64,000 bases of DNA from Paragonimus skrjabini miyazakii. Its lineage: Eukaryota > Platyhelminthes > Trematoda > Plagiorchiida > Troglotrematidae. Location of the stretch: assembly GCA_014338405.1 (NCBI GenBank), contig JTDE01000307.1, positions 42,011-106,010 of the forward strand, given 5' to 3'. Of the stretch, positions 37,101 to 43,544 are shown piece by piece. How positions within the stretch are numbered: position 1 is the stretch's first letter; each line of letters starts with the position of its first letter. The position numbers and the translations under genes are program-made. The notes under the pieces were generated by a model that saw only the letters and a program-made list of their open reading frames with translations, did not search any database and was not told the origin of the DNA.

Positions 37101-40100
37101 GATTAATTGCGTCTTCGTGTTATCTAGGATCAGACAGCGTAATGTTCTCTGTTCTCATCTTCCGCTCCGCCTGTAGTTTTTCCTTAACGTCGTGCATGTT
37201 CTTGTTCATTACTTTACTCTGTTGTCATGCTACTTTCCGTTTGAATTACGAGATGCTGAATGCAATAATCTTCCCACAACCTTAGAGGTATTCTGGGCAA
37301 TCGTGCGTATTTCTTTGTTGACCGGGCTATCGTGGATTCATTTGTTATAATAGTTTTGAATGTCATGTTTTTCCCTAACTGTTCAGCCCCTGTTAGCCAA
37401 GAACCTCGGATGAATGCTCGCAGAGCTGTGACAGACAAAGCCCGTTACGTTTTCGATTTGGAAAGTAGTGAGGCAAGTGATCATGCAGATACAGATGAAG
37501 ACTCACCGGCAAATGCTAAGTCATCCAAAAGTTCAACAAAGCGTGCTCGTCATGGAAAGGATGATGATGATGACGACTTTGAACCGGCTATGTCGAAGCA
37601 AAACAAGTCAGTTTGAACTGCTTTTTTATCTACGTATTACGTTCACTCGTAGGTTTTTGTTGAGTGCGGTCTGCTCAGTTGACTGGTCACGCTTGAACTG
37701 CCATGCTACTTCTTTCTGTTCCCTGGTTATTCACTGTGTATGTTTCTAGGTTCATCTGTTTGAGCGAATTTGTTGATGTGTAAGAACTGAGGGAATGCAC
37801 TACCAGCTAGTATCGACGGATATGACTCCGATTTTTTCTCAACTTAATTACTAGTGTTGTGACCGCAAAAGACGCTTGGCCTGCGAAATCGTTTATTGCA
37901 TGAATTCCCGTACAGGTTATATTAAAACATGGTTGGCGGCATCCGAAACGGATTTGCCCGTCACAATAACGGAAGCCAAGAAACACCTGCGCTTTAACCA
38001 TCACCACAAATGGCTTGCGCTGCATCACTTGCGGTTCCACTCACACACCACGTATCCGGTGTAAACCCGAAGTACCATGAATGCGTATCCTCAGTTGCAC
38101 TGCTGACGTTTATTCACACACAGTGGGCAGCAGTACATTGTCATTCGCCCTGGTGGCACATCCCTCATAGTGCGTACACACTAGTCCAATAGTCGTTTCT
38201 GGTCAATCGTCTTCCTGGCGTTGAAACCTGCTCTTTAGTTCTCGAATGTACGCACCGTACTGTTCACATACGAAGCTGCCTGTTATACAACAATAGTAAC
38301 AAGGTTTTGCAACATGTGCAAATATTTGCCATCTCTACAGAGAGCGCTGAAATAAACATTTCCGACAGATAATCGTAGTTTGTTGCCTGCCTGGTTTCTC
38401 CTATTCTTAAACAACAAATTGTCTGCTCGTTTGCCTACTGATATGCAATGGAACGTATTTTATAGCAGTGGTGAAAATGGGCAAAGGAGTGTCATCCGGC
38501 TTAGACACTATGACGAGAAATGTGACAACTGGTTAAATTTTTGTTTATCGAGTAGGTTATCTAACTGAGTCATTCTATGTGGTCAACAAAACTTGTTTCC
38601 CCTAACCGCAGCTAGATTATCATTGCTATTTTAGGCTATTGTAATTTACTTGTGTTTTAAACGTAGAAGAAATTCGCTTCTGTTTCTTATTTTCAATAAC
38701 GACTTGCTATTGGTATCGGGTTATCGTGTAGTTTAGAGATTACAGGTTTGTGTAACCTGCATCGGTTACTCTGCCTTTTCATCTTATATGGATCATATTT
38801 TAACTGTAGTTTCTGAATAAGGCTGCTGTTTTTCATCCGATAGGCACATTTTCTGGTTCAAAAACCATAGTTTAATAACGAACTGTTGACCGACTTTGTG
38901 TATTCATCACTTGTGGACCTTAATTTGACCTAACAGTGATGCGTGTTGGAGTTATCCATATCTTCTTGGGTTATTTTAATAACTATCTGAAGTGGCCGTC
39001 GTAGTCGTGTAATGGTAAGAATCTGTTATTCCGGTTGTTAAACGCGTTGCTCTTCTCGTCCGTTTTGTATGCATCAAATTTTCTGTCGACCGGATTTTTA
39101 GAGATAATGCGAGGGTCTCCCATTCTGGATGATAATCCGCACGACATAGTTACCACCTAGCCTTATCGGTTCTTCAGTTTTGGATCCTATTCGAACGTTA
39201 GTATTATTATCCTTATAACTGCGGCGGAATGAGGGGCGGTCATACCGGCGTACGAGCGAGTGCCATTAATTCTACTATCTGTTACACACTAATAGGGTAA
39301 TCTTAAAACTGTATATATTTGGCAAGAGACGCACAAGCTGAAAACCGATCATCACAATGGCCAGTCTGTTGATTCGTGACATTTTAAGGTTCTGACACGC
39401 GCGCATATAGCAGTTTGGCGTCCATCGTGTATTGCGGCATTGTTCATGCCATTATTTTGAATAGGAGTATTACACAAGTCACCCTTCTGTTCTTACAACA
39501 CGACTATGACGAAGACGGTTGGCCTGTGTTAGTGATATGAAAAAGCAAGGACACCATGACTGCGTCAGGGGAGGTGGCCGGTTCACGCGACTACTGTAGA
39601 CAATATCATCCTAATGAACATGACGAATATTGTTTTCGGTTGTAACCTCTATGTAGACTGTTCGTCATTAGCGGTCATATATTTACCAAATTGCTGTTGT
39701 TTTTTGGCTTTCCGTGCAAGTTGGCCATAAAAAGAAGCAGTCTCAGTTTATTCTTCAAATCCCTCATTTGAAATTGAGAATCGATTGCTATGGCTTTGGT
39801 AAACGTCCTCCTCTCTCGTTTCCTTCTCGCTGTCTGCATTTTCCGGATGGCCACTGGTGTATTCCACAATGTTTTCTAAAATACACGATCGTAGAAATGA
39901 AATCTTGTCAGAGGTAATGTTCTTCAGTTTGAAGGCTGTGGGCTTGAATCACATAGAGAAGTGTTCGCTTGAGGTATTTCCTCTACCACTAGGATTTAAT
40001 CCATCAGTTTCACTACGTTTTCACAATAGCCCGCGTGATGGTAGAGACGATGAATTCATCGTATATCATGACTAATCACTGAATACACAAGCCAGTCCTA

Positions 40101-40872
40101 TAACCTTATGTTAAGATCTTCAAAAACAGTTTGTACTCCTTGAAATCCACTTATGTTGCGAATACGTTCATTCAGAATCTTAGGACTAGTTACTCTCATG
40201 CGGTTGAATATTAATCGTGATGACTGTATATTTGTGTACACTGGAATGAATCACTTCTGTTTCCTTTTACAAAATAAAATGTTGTCCATCGAGATTGGTG
40301 ATTACATAACATCTCTTAGTTCGAGTTGTTGTGAATTTTGACTGCAAGCCGGTTTGCAGCATACTCAACACTGGCCGTTCCAGATTAGGTGCCTGATGGC
40401 TATCACATTTTCCTGTGTGGGTTGCGAAACCATCATTTCTCGACTTGCGACTTCCTCCGCGATGACATTATAGGCATCCCTTCTATCAAGCTTAGTTCTG
40501 CTGAACGTCAGCAGCTGAAGTTGAGGTCGTGTGGTGATGGTGGTGGTTTGTCGCTGTGGGGGTTCAACAGTTGGTTGCCGTAGTTTAAGCAGTGGCTGTC
40601 CCCGTCCGCCAATCTGTACTTATCCGAAAGGGTTACACTACTAATAAGTAGTCAGGTTTATTCGAACGTAATAAAATCGTATGTTTACGGGACCGTCAGT
40701 TCGTTTACGGCTCTTCTTTCTGAAATGCCTAATATTGTCCACACACTCGATTAACCTGATACCACTCTGCTACACACATCAGGCGTTATTTACTAATGTT
40801 CTTCCATCTCCATTTACTCTTCACAGAAAACCGAAACGAAAAATCCAATCTGACAGTGAATCCGATTTTTAA
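2281..40872 (+). CDS. TOP2: DNA topoisomerase II (TOP2), 20 coding exons
   Basis: Type IIA topoisomerase: an ATP-dependent nuclear homodimer that passes one DNA duplex through a transient double-strand break in another, relaxing supercoils and decatenating chromosomes. Joining 20 exons with GT-AG borders and consistent phases gives 4884 nt, or 1627 residues plus stop; human TOP2A has 1531 and TOP2B about 1620. Visible motifs are the GHKL ATPase N-box (E94, N98), NNGKGIP (N127), the GRNGYGAK loop (168-175), the QTK loop (383-385), Toprim EGDSA (E468) and DQDQDG (D548, D550, D552), and the active-site R811-Y812. A constant offset of +7 to human TOP2A residues supports the gene model through the catalytic core. 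The ATG at 2281 is the first in-frame ATG; the frame extends upstream only to a TTG at 2230. The C-terminal domain (about 1184-1627) is acidic/basic, has two RG-rich tracts and ends in a basic cluster followed by an SDSESDF tail. Nothing suggests a pseudogene: no stop or frameshift interrupts any exon. Confidence 0.97.
2605..2668 (+). CDS. TOP2: TOP2 exon 2 (residues 97-118)
   Basis: A 64-nt exon. It completes the N-box as VNAADNK (N98, Mg-ATP binding in the GHKL fold) and runs to IKVDIDP. The donor is GTAGGT after two bases of the Pro codon, which is completed by the first base of exon 3. Confidence 0.93.
2702..2945 (+). CDS. TOP2: TOP2 exon 3 (residues 118-199)
   Basis: Encodes the nucleotide-contacting part of the ATPase: IWNNGKGIPV (N127), LLTSSNYDD and the glycine-rich loop GGRNGYGAKLCNIFS. 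It ends after REYKK-like KEYKKCFRQ, before GTAAAC. Confidence 0.96.
2979..3260 (+). CDS. TOP2: TOP2 exon 4 (residues 200-293)
   Basis: Starts VWIDNMTK and includes TCITFYPDLQRFGM, VRRAYDLA and VKVYLNGKRLP, the remainder of the ATPase domain and the switch to the transducer. It ends in phase 0 before GTAATA, at the start of a 7-kb intron. Confidence 0.95.
3261..4734 (+). other. TOP2 intron 4, first part: nothing recognised
   Basis: AT-rich intronic sequence with no supported gene, RNA or repeat. A long open frame begins at 4388, but only its part from about 4735 resembles reverse transcriptase; 4388-4734 matches nothing I know. Confidence 0.6.
4735..5795 (+). mobile_element. Decayed LINE, RT and 3' end (in TOP2 intron 4)
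   Basis: Non-LTR retrotransposon fragment of the EN-RT type found in flukes; CR1/RTE-like, clade not determined. It shows RGVPGK, QECPISPILFTF (RT motif B), and then TYR-SER-ASN-ASP at 4988-4999 where an active RT has a YADD-type box, so the first catalytic Asp is lost. From 5283 another frame gives LRGRVYNACVHSVLLYGLE and FDHRC, the conserved C-terminal module, shared with the copy at 62690-63250. The 3' end (about 5580-5750) matches the other two LINE 3' ends here. Same orientation as TOP2; frameshifts and stops show it is dead. Confidence 0.85.
5796..5885. repeat. (TTA)n microsatellite after the LINE 3' end
   Basis: About 90 bp of TTA/ATT triplets with two interruptions, directly following the LINE 3' end. 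It may be, or derive from, the simple-repeat tail of that element. It produces a spurious poly-Asn reading frame on the - strand. Confidence 0.95.
5886..6639. other. TOP2 intron 4, between the LINE and gypsy remnants
   Basis: No gene, RNA or recognisable repeat seen; a short ATG-rich triplet run occurs near 5985-5998. Confidence 0.5.
6640..7745 (-). mobile_element. Ty3/gypsy retrotransposon remnant: gag C-term, protease, RT start
   Basis: Read on the - strand from 7745 downwards. It shows a gag-like stretch (AEDCNFEVTTAKW, then AIRDVFISGLMSSQI), a degenerate zinc-knuckle region, an aspartic protease (ALADTGSSKSIV and ILLGHDF), and then the RT-domain entry (VDYNQYTLPDAYPQTKIDE) in other frames. 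Order and wording resemble the CsRn1 group of trematode gypsy elements. Several stops and frameshifts break it, and no LTRs were identified. Antisense to TOP2, within intron 4. Confidence 0.82.
7746..10321. other. TOP2 intron 4, last part: nothing firm
   Basis: No gene supported. A tandem pair of 17-bp units (GTGCTRATTATCAGTC-type) lies at about 8631-8664, followed by a tRNA B-box-like GGGTTTGAATCC near 8671, possibly an old SINE. The 3' end is a usable acceptor (CAG at 10319-10321). Confidence 0.4.
10322..10666 (+). CDS. TOP2: TOP2 exon 5 (residues 294-408)
   Basis: Transducer domain. It includes GFQQVSFVNSIATTKGGKHV, MWLFVNCLIENPTFDSQTKE with the QTK loop (383-385) whose Lys contacts the ATP gamma-phosphate in this family, and KSFGSTC. 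Phase 0 at both ends; donor GTGAGG. Confidence 0.96.
10667..11697. other. TOP2 intron 5 (1031 bp)
   Basis: No gene or repeat recognised. The acceptor at 11697 follows a T-rich tract ending TACGTAG. Confidence 0.6.
11698..12098 (+). CDS. TOP2: TOP2 exon 6 (residues 409-542)
   Basis: First half of the Toprim domain: KLKGIPKLDDANNAG, then LILTEGDSAKSLAV with the metal-binding/general-acid E468, PLRGKLLNVREAS and IMENAEINALIKILGLQY. It ends two bases into the Lys codon of RYGK before GTAAGC. Confidence 0.97.
12099..13626. other. TOP2 intron 6 (1528 bp)
   Basis: No gene or repeat recognised; only short chance ORFs. The acceptor is ACTAG at 13622-13626. Confidence 0.6.
13627..13865 (+). CDS. TOP2: TOP2 exon 7 (residues 542-622)
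   Basis: Second half of Toprim. VMIMTDQDQDGSHIKGL carries the acidic triad D548/D550/D552 that binds the catalytic Mg2+. It is followed by ITPIIKVFKGKEEVSFYSLP and VKYYKG. Donor GTATCG after the first base of a Gly codon. Confidence 0.97.
13866..16622. other. TOP2 intron 7 (2757 bp)
   Basis: No gene supported. A 108-codon - strand ORF at 15963-16289 has no recognisable domain and is most likely chance or an old repeat. The 13980-14230 stretch is locally open on the - strand but I could not assign it. Confidence 0.45.
16623..16963 (+). CDS. TOP2: TOP2 exon 8 (residues 622-735)
   Basis: Starts GLGTSSGKEAKEYF, the conserved entry to the DNA-binding/cleavage core, then RKNWLTNW, ELVLFSNLDNERSIPSMVDG and LKPGQRK. 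Ends in phase 0 before GTAAGT. Confidence 0.97.
16964..17966. other. TOP2 intron 8 (1003 bp)
   Basis: No gene or repeat recognised. A G-homopolymer of about 9 bases lies near 17343. Acceptor CATAG at 17962-17966. Confidence 0.6.
17967..18111 (+). CDS. TOP2: TOP2 exon 9 (residues 736-784)
   Basis: Encodes VLFTCLKRN, VKVAQLAG-like EIKVAQLAGSVSELSAYHHG and LAQNFVG, part of the winged-helix region next to the active site. Followed by a 94-bp intron (18112-18205). Confidence 0.96.
18206..18576 (+). CDS. TOP2: TOP2 exon 10 (residues 784-907), active-site tyrosine
   Basis: Contains SNNLNLL, PIGQFGTRL, then ASARYIFTALSPLARLIF. R811 and catalytic Y812 (TAT at 18289-18291) match human R804/Y805; the Tyr forms the 5'-phosphotyrosyl link to cut DNA. 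Then DDNQRIEPEWYAPI and NGAEGIGTGYATRIPNYD. Ends GTIQ in phase 0 before GTAAGC. Confidence 0.97.
18577..18879. other. TOP2 intron 10, first part
   Basis: About 300 bp with no recognisable feature before the LINE 3' end at 18880. Confidence 0.5.
18880..19147 (-). mobile_element. LINE 3' end, antisense, in TOP2 intron 10
   Basis: On the - strand it reads RDMRAVSQLIRLYNLACLGH then VVRMPP, the C-terminal RWLGHVLRM-type module of the same LINE family, followed by the family's 3' UTR (similar to 62690-62990 and 5520-5750). The 5' side is cut by the TA repeat and scaffold gap, so its true extent is unknown. Confidence 0.78.
19148..19181. repeat. (TA)n microsatellite
   Basis: Uninterrupted TA dinucleotides running straight into the N gap; the likely cause of the assembly break. 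Confidence 0.97.
19182..19281. other. Scaffold gap, 100 N
   Basis: Exactly 100 unknown bases, the usual placeholder for a gap of unknown size. It removes the acceptor of intron 10 except its last G (19282). Confidence 0.99.
19283..19446 (+). CDS. TOP2: TOP2 exon 11 (residues 908-962)
   Basis: Begins ELEANRYVVHGNIAVLDD and continues VEITELPVRTWTQTYKE, VLEVMLNGTD. Joining exon 10 (GTIQ) to ELEANRYV matches the human spacing GTIEELAPNQYV without missing residues, so the exon probably starts exactly at 19283 and the gap removes no coding sequence. Donor GTGAGC. Confidence 0.92.
19447..20734. other. TOP2 intron 11 (1288 bp)
   Basis: No gene or repeat recognised. Contains a C-homopolymer near 19675. 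Acceptor TTCTAG at 20729-20734. Confidence 0.6.
20735..20956 (+). CDS. TOP2: TOP2 exon 12 (residues 962-1036)
   Basis: DYKEYHTDTTVRFVIKMTPE, HKFFKLSTQLTTNSMVVFDH-type tower/coil sequence, then LRDFFNLRLQW. The Trp codon is split TG|G with exon 13. Confidence 0.95.
21261..21702 (+). CDS. TOP2: TOP2 exon 13 (residues 1036-1183)
   Basis: C-gate coiled coil: YEKRKSYLEGMLSAEARKLE, NQARFVLEKI, NKPRKELIRMLQAAHYDSDP, then YNYILGMPLWSLSKE-like DYNYILGMPLWSLSKERKD and MLWREDLKILED. The dimerising C-gate of the enzyme. Ends in phase 0 before GTATGC. Confidence 0.96.
21703..24200. other. TOP2 intron 13 (2498 bp)
   Basis: No repeat recognised. It contains the exon-like segment 23430-23564 listed separately. 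Confidence 0.5.
23430..23564 (+). other. Candidate extra cassette exon in TOP2 intron 13
   Basis: A T-rich tract ending TTTTAG precedes 135 open bases (45 codons, beginning VEETVASIFGN and rich in Arg/Asp) followed by GTATGT. It is phase 0 at both ends and would insert in frame between exons 13 and 14. A second donor (GTAAGC at 23579) would shift the frame. No human TOP2 counterpart is evident and the length is within chance. Confidence 0.2.
24201..24444 (+). CDS. TOP2: TOP2 exon 14 (residues 1184-1265)
   Basis: Start of the C-terminal domain: KFETELAIDERVASDAAEKK, an Ala/Lys-rich stretch, PNGRRVLPIVDPELLKK (aligns to human GQRVIPRITIEM) and HRRKQERRVNAAAEG. Donor GTATTT after one base of a Gly codon. 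Confidence 0.92.
24445..26372. other. TOP2 intron 14 (1928 bp)
   Basis: No gene or repeat recognised. Only short open frames without known domains. Acceptor TTTAG at 26368-26372. Confidence 0.55.
26373..26612 (+). CDS. TOP2: TOP2 exon 15 (residues 1265-1345), first RG-rich tract
   Basis: Acidic start (GGLDASFDNDADLELDEIGT) and then an RG-rich run RGRGRGRGTRGG. The acceptor is clear. The donor is ambiguous between 26613 (GTCAGC) and 26604 (GTGAAC), which keep the same phase; I chose 26612 as the end because GTCAGT is also used after exon 19. Confidence 0.85.
26770..26904 (+). CDS. TOP2: TOP2 exon 16 (residues 1345-1390)
   Basis: AGPLKKATAGGKRKHKPWES followed by an acidic Ser-rich run (GSESEFG, SADSDEEFEA). 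The K-x-x-PW-acidic order matches human TOP2A KKRNPWSDSESD. Acceptor TTTCCAG, donor GTTAGT. Confidence 0.9.
27085..27298 (+). CDS. TOP2: TOP2 exon 17 (residues 1390-1461)
   Basis: SPTRERTQRAKAAKVNYRID followed by a Asp/Glu-rich run, NEDDFKVVDHG and a tail ending QLPASQEDE. Aligns to human PRETEPRRAATKTKFTMDLDS. Enters in phase 1, leaves with two bases; 214 nt. Donor GTAAGT. Confidence 0.92.
27299..28994. other. TOP2 intron 17, first part
   Basis: No gene or repeat recognised. Short open frames at 27577-28016 overlap each other; a basic HRKRKRVTEE stretch near 27662 is not usable as an exon in the right phase. Confidence 0.5.
28995..29492 (-). other. Unassigned 165-codon ORF antisense in TOP2 intron 17
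   Basis: A complete - strand ORF of 165 codons, among the longest in the window not explained by TOP2 or a recognised transposon. It starts MSVIRIFVRQIFLVIVDQ and contains GRPRLLLRWEGHTADP; no domain recognised, no obvious signal peptide or membrane segment. It could be a decayed mobile-element frame, a nested gene or chance. I see no promoter or poly(A) evidence. Confidence 0.2.
29493..30724. other. TOP2 intron 17, unassigned
   Basis: No gene or repeat recognised; a short (TA)n run lies near 29610-29620. Confidence 0.5.
30725..30830 (-). mobile_element. Fluke SINE copy (tRNA-derived), diverged
   Basis: The + strand segment CTAGACTTTCGCTCTTATGG and following AGTAGTACA, CGACCGGGATTTTAACTC matches the SINE segments at 48984-49250, 49344-49610 and 63885-64000. 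The reversed GAGTTAAAATCCCGG is a decayed tRNA B box, so the element is on the - strand. Confidence 0.6.
30831..31639. other. TOP2 intron 17, unassigned
   Basis: Nothing recognised beyond AT-rich intronic sequence. Confidence 0.5.
31640..31850. repeat. Dispersed repeat, copy 1 (pair with 36360-36570)
   Basis: About 210 bp similar in the same orientation to 36360-36570: shared blocks include CGTTAAAATC, AGTATYCC-AGCTTTGA, ATATCCGTGT and the end CTCC-TCGA-GT. The family is unknown to me; no coding motif recognised in either copy. Confidence 0.6.
31851..33954. other. TOP2 intron 17, unassigned
   Basis: No feature supported. Several 60-100 codon open frames (32208-32522 +, 32785-33096 -, 33397-33642 -) overlap or have no recognisable domain. 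Confidence 0.45.
33955..34840 (-). mobile_element. BEL/Pao retrotransposon remnant (pol protease-RT linker)
   Basis: Read on the - strand from 34840. It shows VAVQFDVAS, LLSWPHLRDI, then after one stop GPYSNGNIGVLIGCDVPEAH, the hallmark BEL/Pao A17-peptidase C-terminal region, VGPVG, LPDGYYEVTLSWRLGS, LRQRLVKCDDLAQHYSHVM and WYLPHH. Stops at the ILIG entry and after VMGE mark it as dead. No LTR recognised. Antisense to TOP2 in intron 17. Confidence 0.88.
34841..36359. other. TOP2 intron 17, unassigned
   Basis: No gene recognised; a GAAT tetramer run lies near 34996-35008. Confidence 0.5.
36360..36570. repeat. Dispersed repeat, copy 2 (pair with 31640-31850)
   Basis: Same orientation as the copy 4.7 kb upstream in the same intron, diverged with small indels. 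It is followed by unassigned sequence up to exon 18. Confidence 0.6.
36811..37046 (+). CDS. TOP2: TOP2 exon 18 (residues 1461-1540), second RG-rich tract
   Basis: SSSQKPKPARGASTVGRGRG starts a second RG-rich tract, then ARGGKQTSLTF with a PIP-box-like QTSLTF (1503-1508), KKSAPKKTFDISDDDDED and NNVPSG. Aligns to human QTTLAFKPIKKG and the following acidic stretch. Acceptor CTCCTTAG, donor GTGAGT. Confidence 0.92.
37387..37606 (+). CDS. TOP2: TOP2 exon 19 (residues 1540-1613)
   Basis: PVSQEPRMNARRAVTDKARY, VFDLESSEASDHADTDED, a basic STKRARHGK patch, then DDDDDDFEPAMSKQNK. Like exon 17 it enters in phase 1, leaves with two bases and has nearly the same length (220 nt). Donor GTCAGT. Confidence 0.92.
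37607..40826. other. TOP2 intron 19 (3220 bp)
   Basis: No gene or repeat recognised. Short open frames at 37876-38192, 39675-39917 and 40389-40583 have no known domain. Acceptor CTCTTCACAG at 40817-40826. Confidence 0.5.
40827..40872 (+). CDS. TOP2: TOP2 exon 20, last coding exon (residues 1613-1627)
   Basis: KKPKRKIQSDSESDF then TAA (40870-40872). A classic basic nuclear-localisation cluster followed by acidic Ser sites typical of CK2, aligning to human RKRKPSTSDDSDSNF. The human protein continues about 60 residues further; here it stops. Confidence 0.87.
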
Positions 40873-43465
40873 GCTTGGTTCTATTTTTCCCATAGGTGCA
40901 TGTGTATTGTACCATCTTTTTTACTTTTTGTCGGGATTCCAACAAATCTGTTTCCTCCTCGGTCACCGAGCATTATGCTCATACCGACTAATTGACTTCC
41001 AAAGTCGATGCCGACTTGGAAGTATTTCCCACCTTGTACATTTCCTTTTTGCCTGTTATTACTATCATCATCACCATCATTTCACTGTTTAGTCTGATGT
41101 GTCACCTAGTGTCTTATGATTGCCACCCACGTGTTTGTATGTCGTTTTGTCTATTGGTCTTTTTTTAAAACGTTTTCATGACTAGCCGAAATTATATTCA
41201 GTAGCGTTGTGTTTGTGATGTTATTCTGGGAGAGGCCGACTCGTGTTTCAGTCGGTAACGTGATCCTACAACGTGAAAGATCTCTACTGATAAAGATACT
41301 AGACACAACGTCTTGTACGTTCGTGGCTAGTCACTGTTCACATGTTATCTAATGGGCCCCGCAACCTTGGTAACTAGTGTGTGACTTGGATACGTATGCT
41401 GTGGGATGGTTTACGGGAAAAACCTTAACGCCACTCGTTTTGCGCATGAAAAATCGTGGAAAAGTATCTGAAACTGATGTGATCAATCGGGTTATGGCAA
41501 CCAATCGCGCATTTGAATCTTTCCTTTCGTGGTGATGTATTTTGTAAAGCGTGTACCGTATTCTGTAAGAAGCTACTCTTGACACAACAGTTGCATTTCA
41601 TTCGTTACAACTCATTTTCAATTGTAATTTATGGGAAACGTCCTAATAAGGACGAAGCGCCGATCGATATTCACTTATGTTTCGCTTTACATAGTACTCC
41701 GTAGGTTTGGTAAATTGGACGGAGTTATTTCTGTATGTTTGTCCTAAATTGTGTACAGCAATTGGCATTTAACCGGATGCCGCGTTCCGGTAGCGCTTTC
41801 ATCTCAACTACTCAGCGGCACATCTTATCGCTCGTACGTGGTTGCTGGACCTAATGCGTGACATCAAATAATATCTTGACGTAACCTACCGAAGCTCCCT
41901 TTGTCATCTGTCGCATGCGGCTTGGTCTAATTCGGATTAATGACATCCTTTTGAAATGCGCATCATCCATTTTACTGGAGTGAGTGGGAAGCAATCCGGA
42001 CAATATTGCTAGCGGTTTCAATTAACATGGTTCTATTAATTAATTGTGCTTGGGCGAAATCTTGAGGTTGCTCTGGCCAGTTGTGAGCACGAATTTGAGT
42101 ATATTTCCGATTACTTGATGATGCTGTCTTGGTCTATGGTACTTTATGAGCAGCTGAAGGTATCTTGGACTTATTAGATGTTTGGCCAGTCAGTTGTGAT
42201 ATTTGAGTTCTCCGAATGTTGTCAAAGTCTACTCTAGTACTTTCAAAATGTTTCTAAAAGTAACCGAAGAGCCCACTCGCTTTGTGGGCTGTGTTACCGC
42301 TTGTGGACTGTATGATGAGACCACCATTTTTTATGGCAAAATTTCAGATATCACTTGCCAACTCACGCTACCTGTGACGTCGACATGTCCAATTTCCGTC
42401 AACTTGGCAATATTTAGCTCACTTTTTATCTTGCCTATCGTGTGACATGGGTTCAATGTGGTTTACTAACTGAAGATATAGCATTTACTAAATGTGACTG
42501 CATTTTTGAGGTTTGCATCATGTCAAATGTTTCATGCTCTCAGTTACCTTCGCTTCCACAATTCACCTGTTTTCAATACAGGAAGTTGTGTATGCGACTA
42601 ACGTAACTGGACCGGCCCTGTGGGGTTAGGTTTAGGTCATTTTTAGTGAATGGGGGGCTCCGCGTTAAGATCGTCAATCCCATTAGTCGTTTCATTTTTT
42701 TGTTTAAAAAAAAATAATCAATTACATGTCGGGTGTTACGCTCTGATGATTACACGGGACCCGGTTTGCACTGCACTGGAGGGCAGTTACCACGTACGAC
42801 TATGTGGTCATCTGGCTCAGTTCGGCTGCATCACGAGGACCGGTTGGTAACCAGGCTAAGTATAAATAGGGCTGACCTACTGAAGCACGTTAAAAGTTGC
42901 GGACAAACTAACGACTAACCCATTAGGTTGTCATGAAGCCCACGAGTAACGGATCGACAAAATACGTATCAATGCACAAAGTGTAAGTCTTTCCAAAGGT
43001 GAGGGATAAAGCTTGTAAAACGTGATGGAAGATGTAAGAGAATTCTTGAAGCCGTTGCTTATACAACTCCAAATAAAGGAATATTCAGTATAAGTCGTAA
43101 AAACGAAAAAGCGCGATAGTAGTAAAATCGACTGTCGTAGCTGCGGTGCGCTTTTCAATAAAGAGCAGATTTGTGACAGTATATTCCAAATGCTTCCGCA
43201 ACAAGCAACATGTTCTTTGATTAAGCGCACATAAAAGATATCACCCTGGGTGATATGTTCCTCTTCGGGTATGGCGTGACTAGGCTCAGCAGACCCATAT
43301 TGTGCAATAGTCATCATATATCTTCCTAATGTTCTCGCTGTTTGGCTGGCGTACTCAAGTCCACCAGTAATGTCGGCCGGTTCAACCTTATCCCTGTTTG
43401 CTAGGCTAGGCGTGTTTCGACGATTATTGCGTTGAACTTAATTTAATTTATGCTTACCACCACAG
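40873..43465 (+). other. 3' flank / putative 3' UTR of TOP2
   Basis: No canonical AATAAA in the first 2 kb after the stop; the first ones are at 43072-43077 and 43157-43162, so the 3' UTR may be long or use a variant signal. A 128-codon - strand ORF at 42931-43317 has no recognised domain. Confidence 0.4.
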
Positions 43466-43544
43466 CCCACAAGATGTGGACGAAGAGGATGATCGGGATG
43501 TTTCTGCGACAGTCATTGTTGATAGTTTCGCAGTCAGTGGTTAG
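43466..43544 (+). CDS. TOP2: Possible alternative last exon of TOP2
   Basis: After a CCACCACAG acceptor, one base completes the split codon left by exon 19 (AA|C) and 25 codons follow, starting PQDVDEEDDRDVSATVIVDS and ending at TAG (43542-43544). The acidic start suits a TOP2 tail. Splicing from exon 19 would skip exon 20 and give 1638 residues. It could equally be chance. Confidence 0.3.

Noticed and set aside
42931..43317. 128-codon - strand ORF past TOP2
   Set aside because: No recognisable domain or signal; AT-rich and within the range expected by chance in 64 kb.
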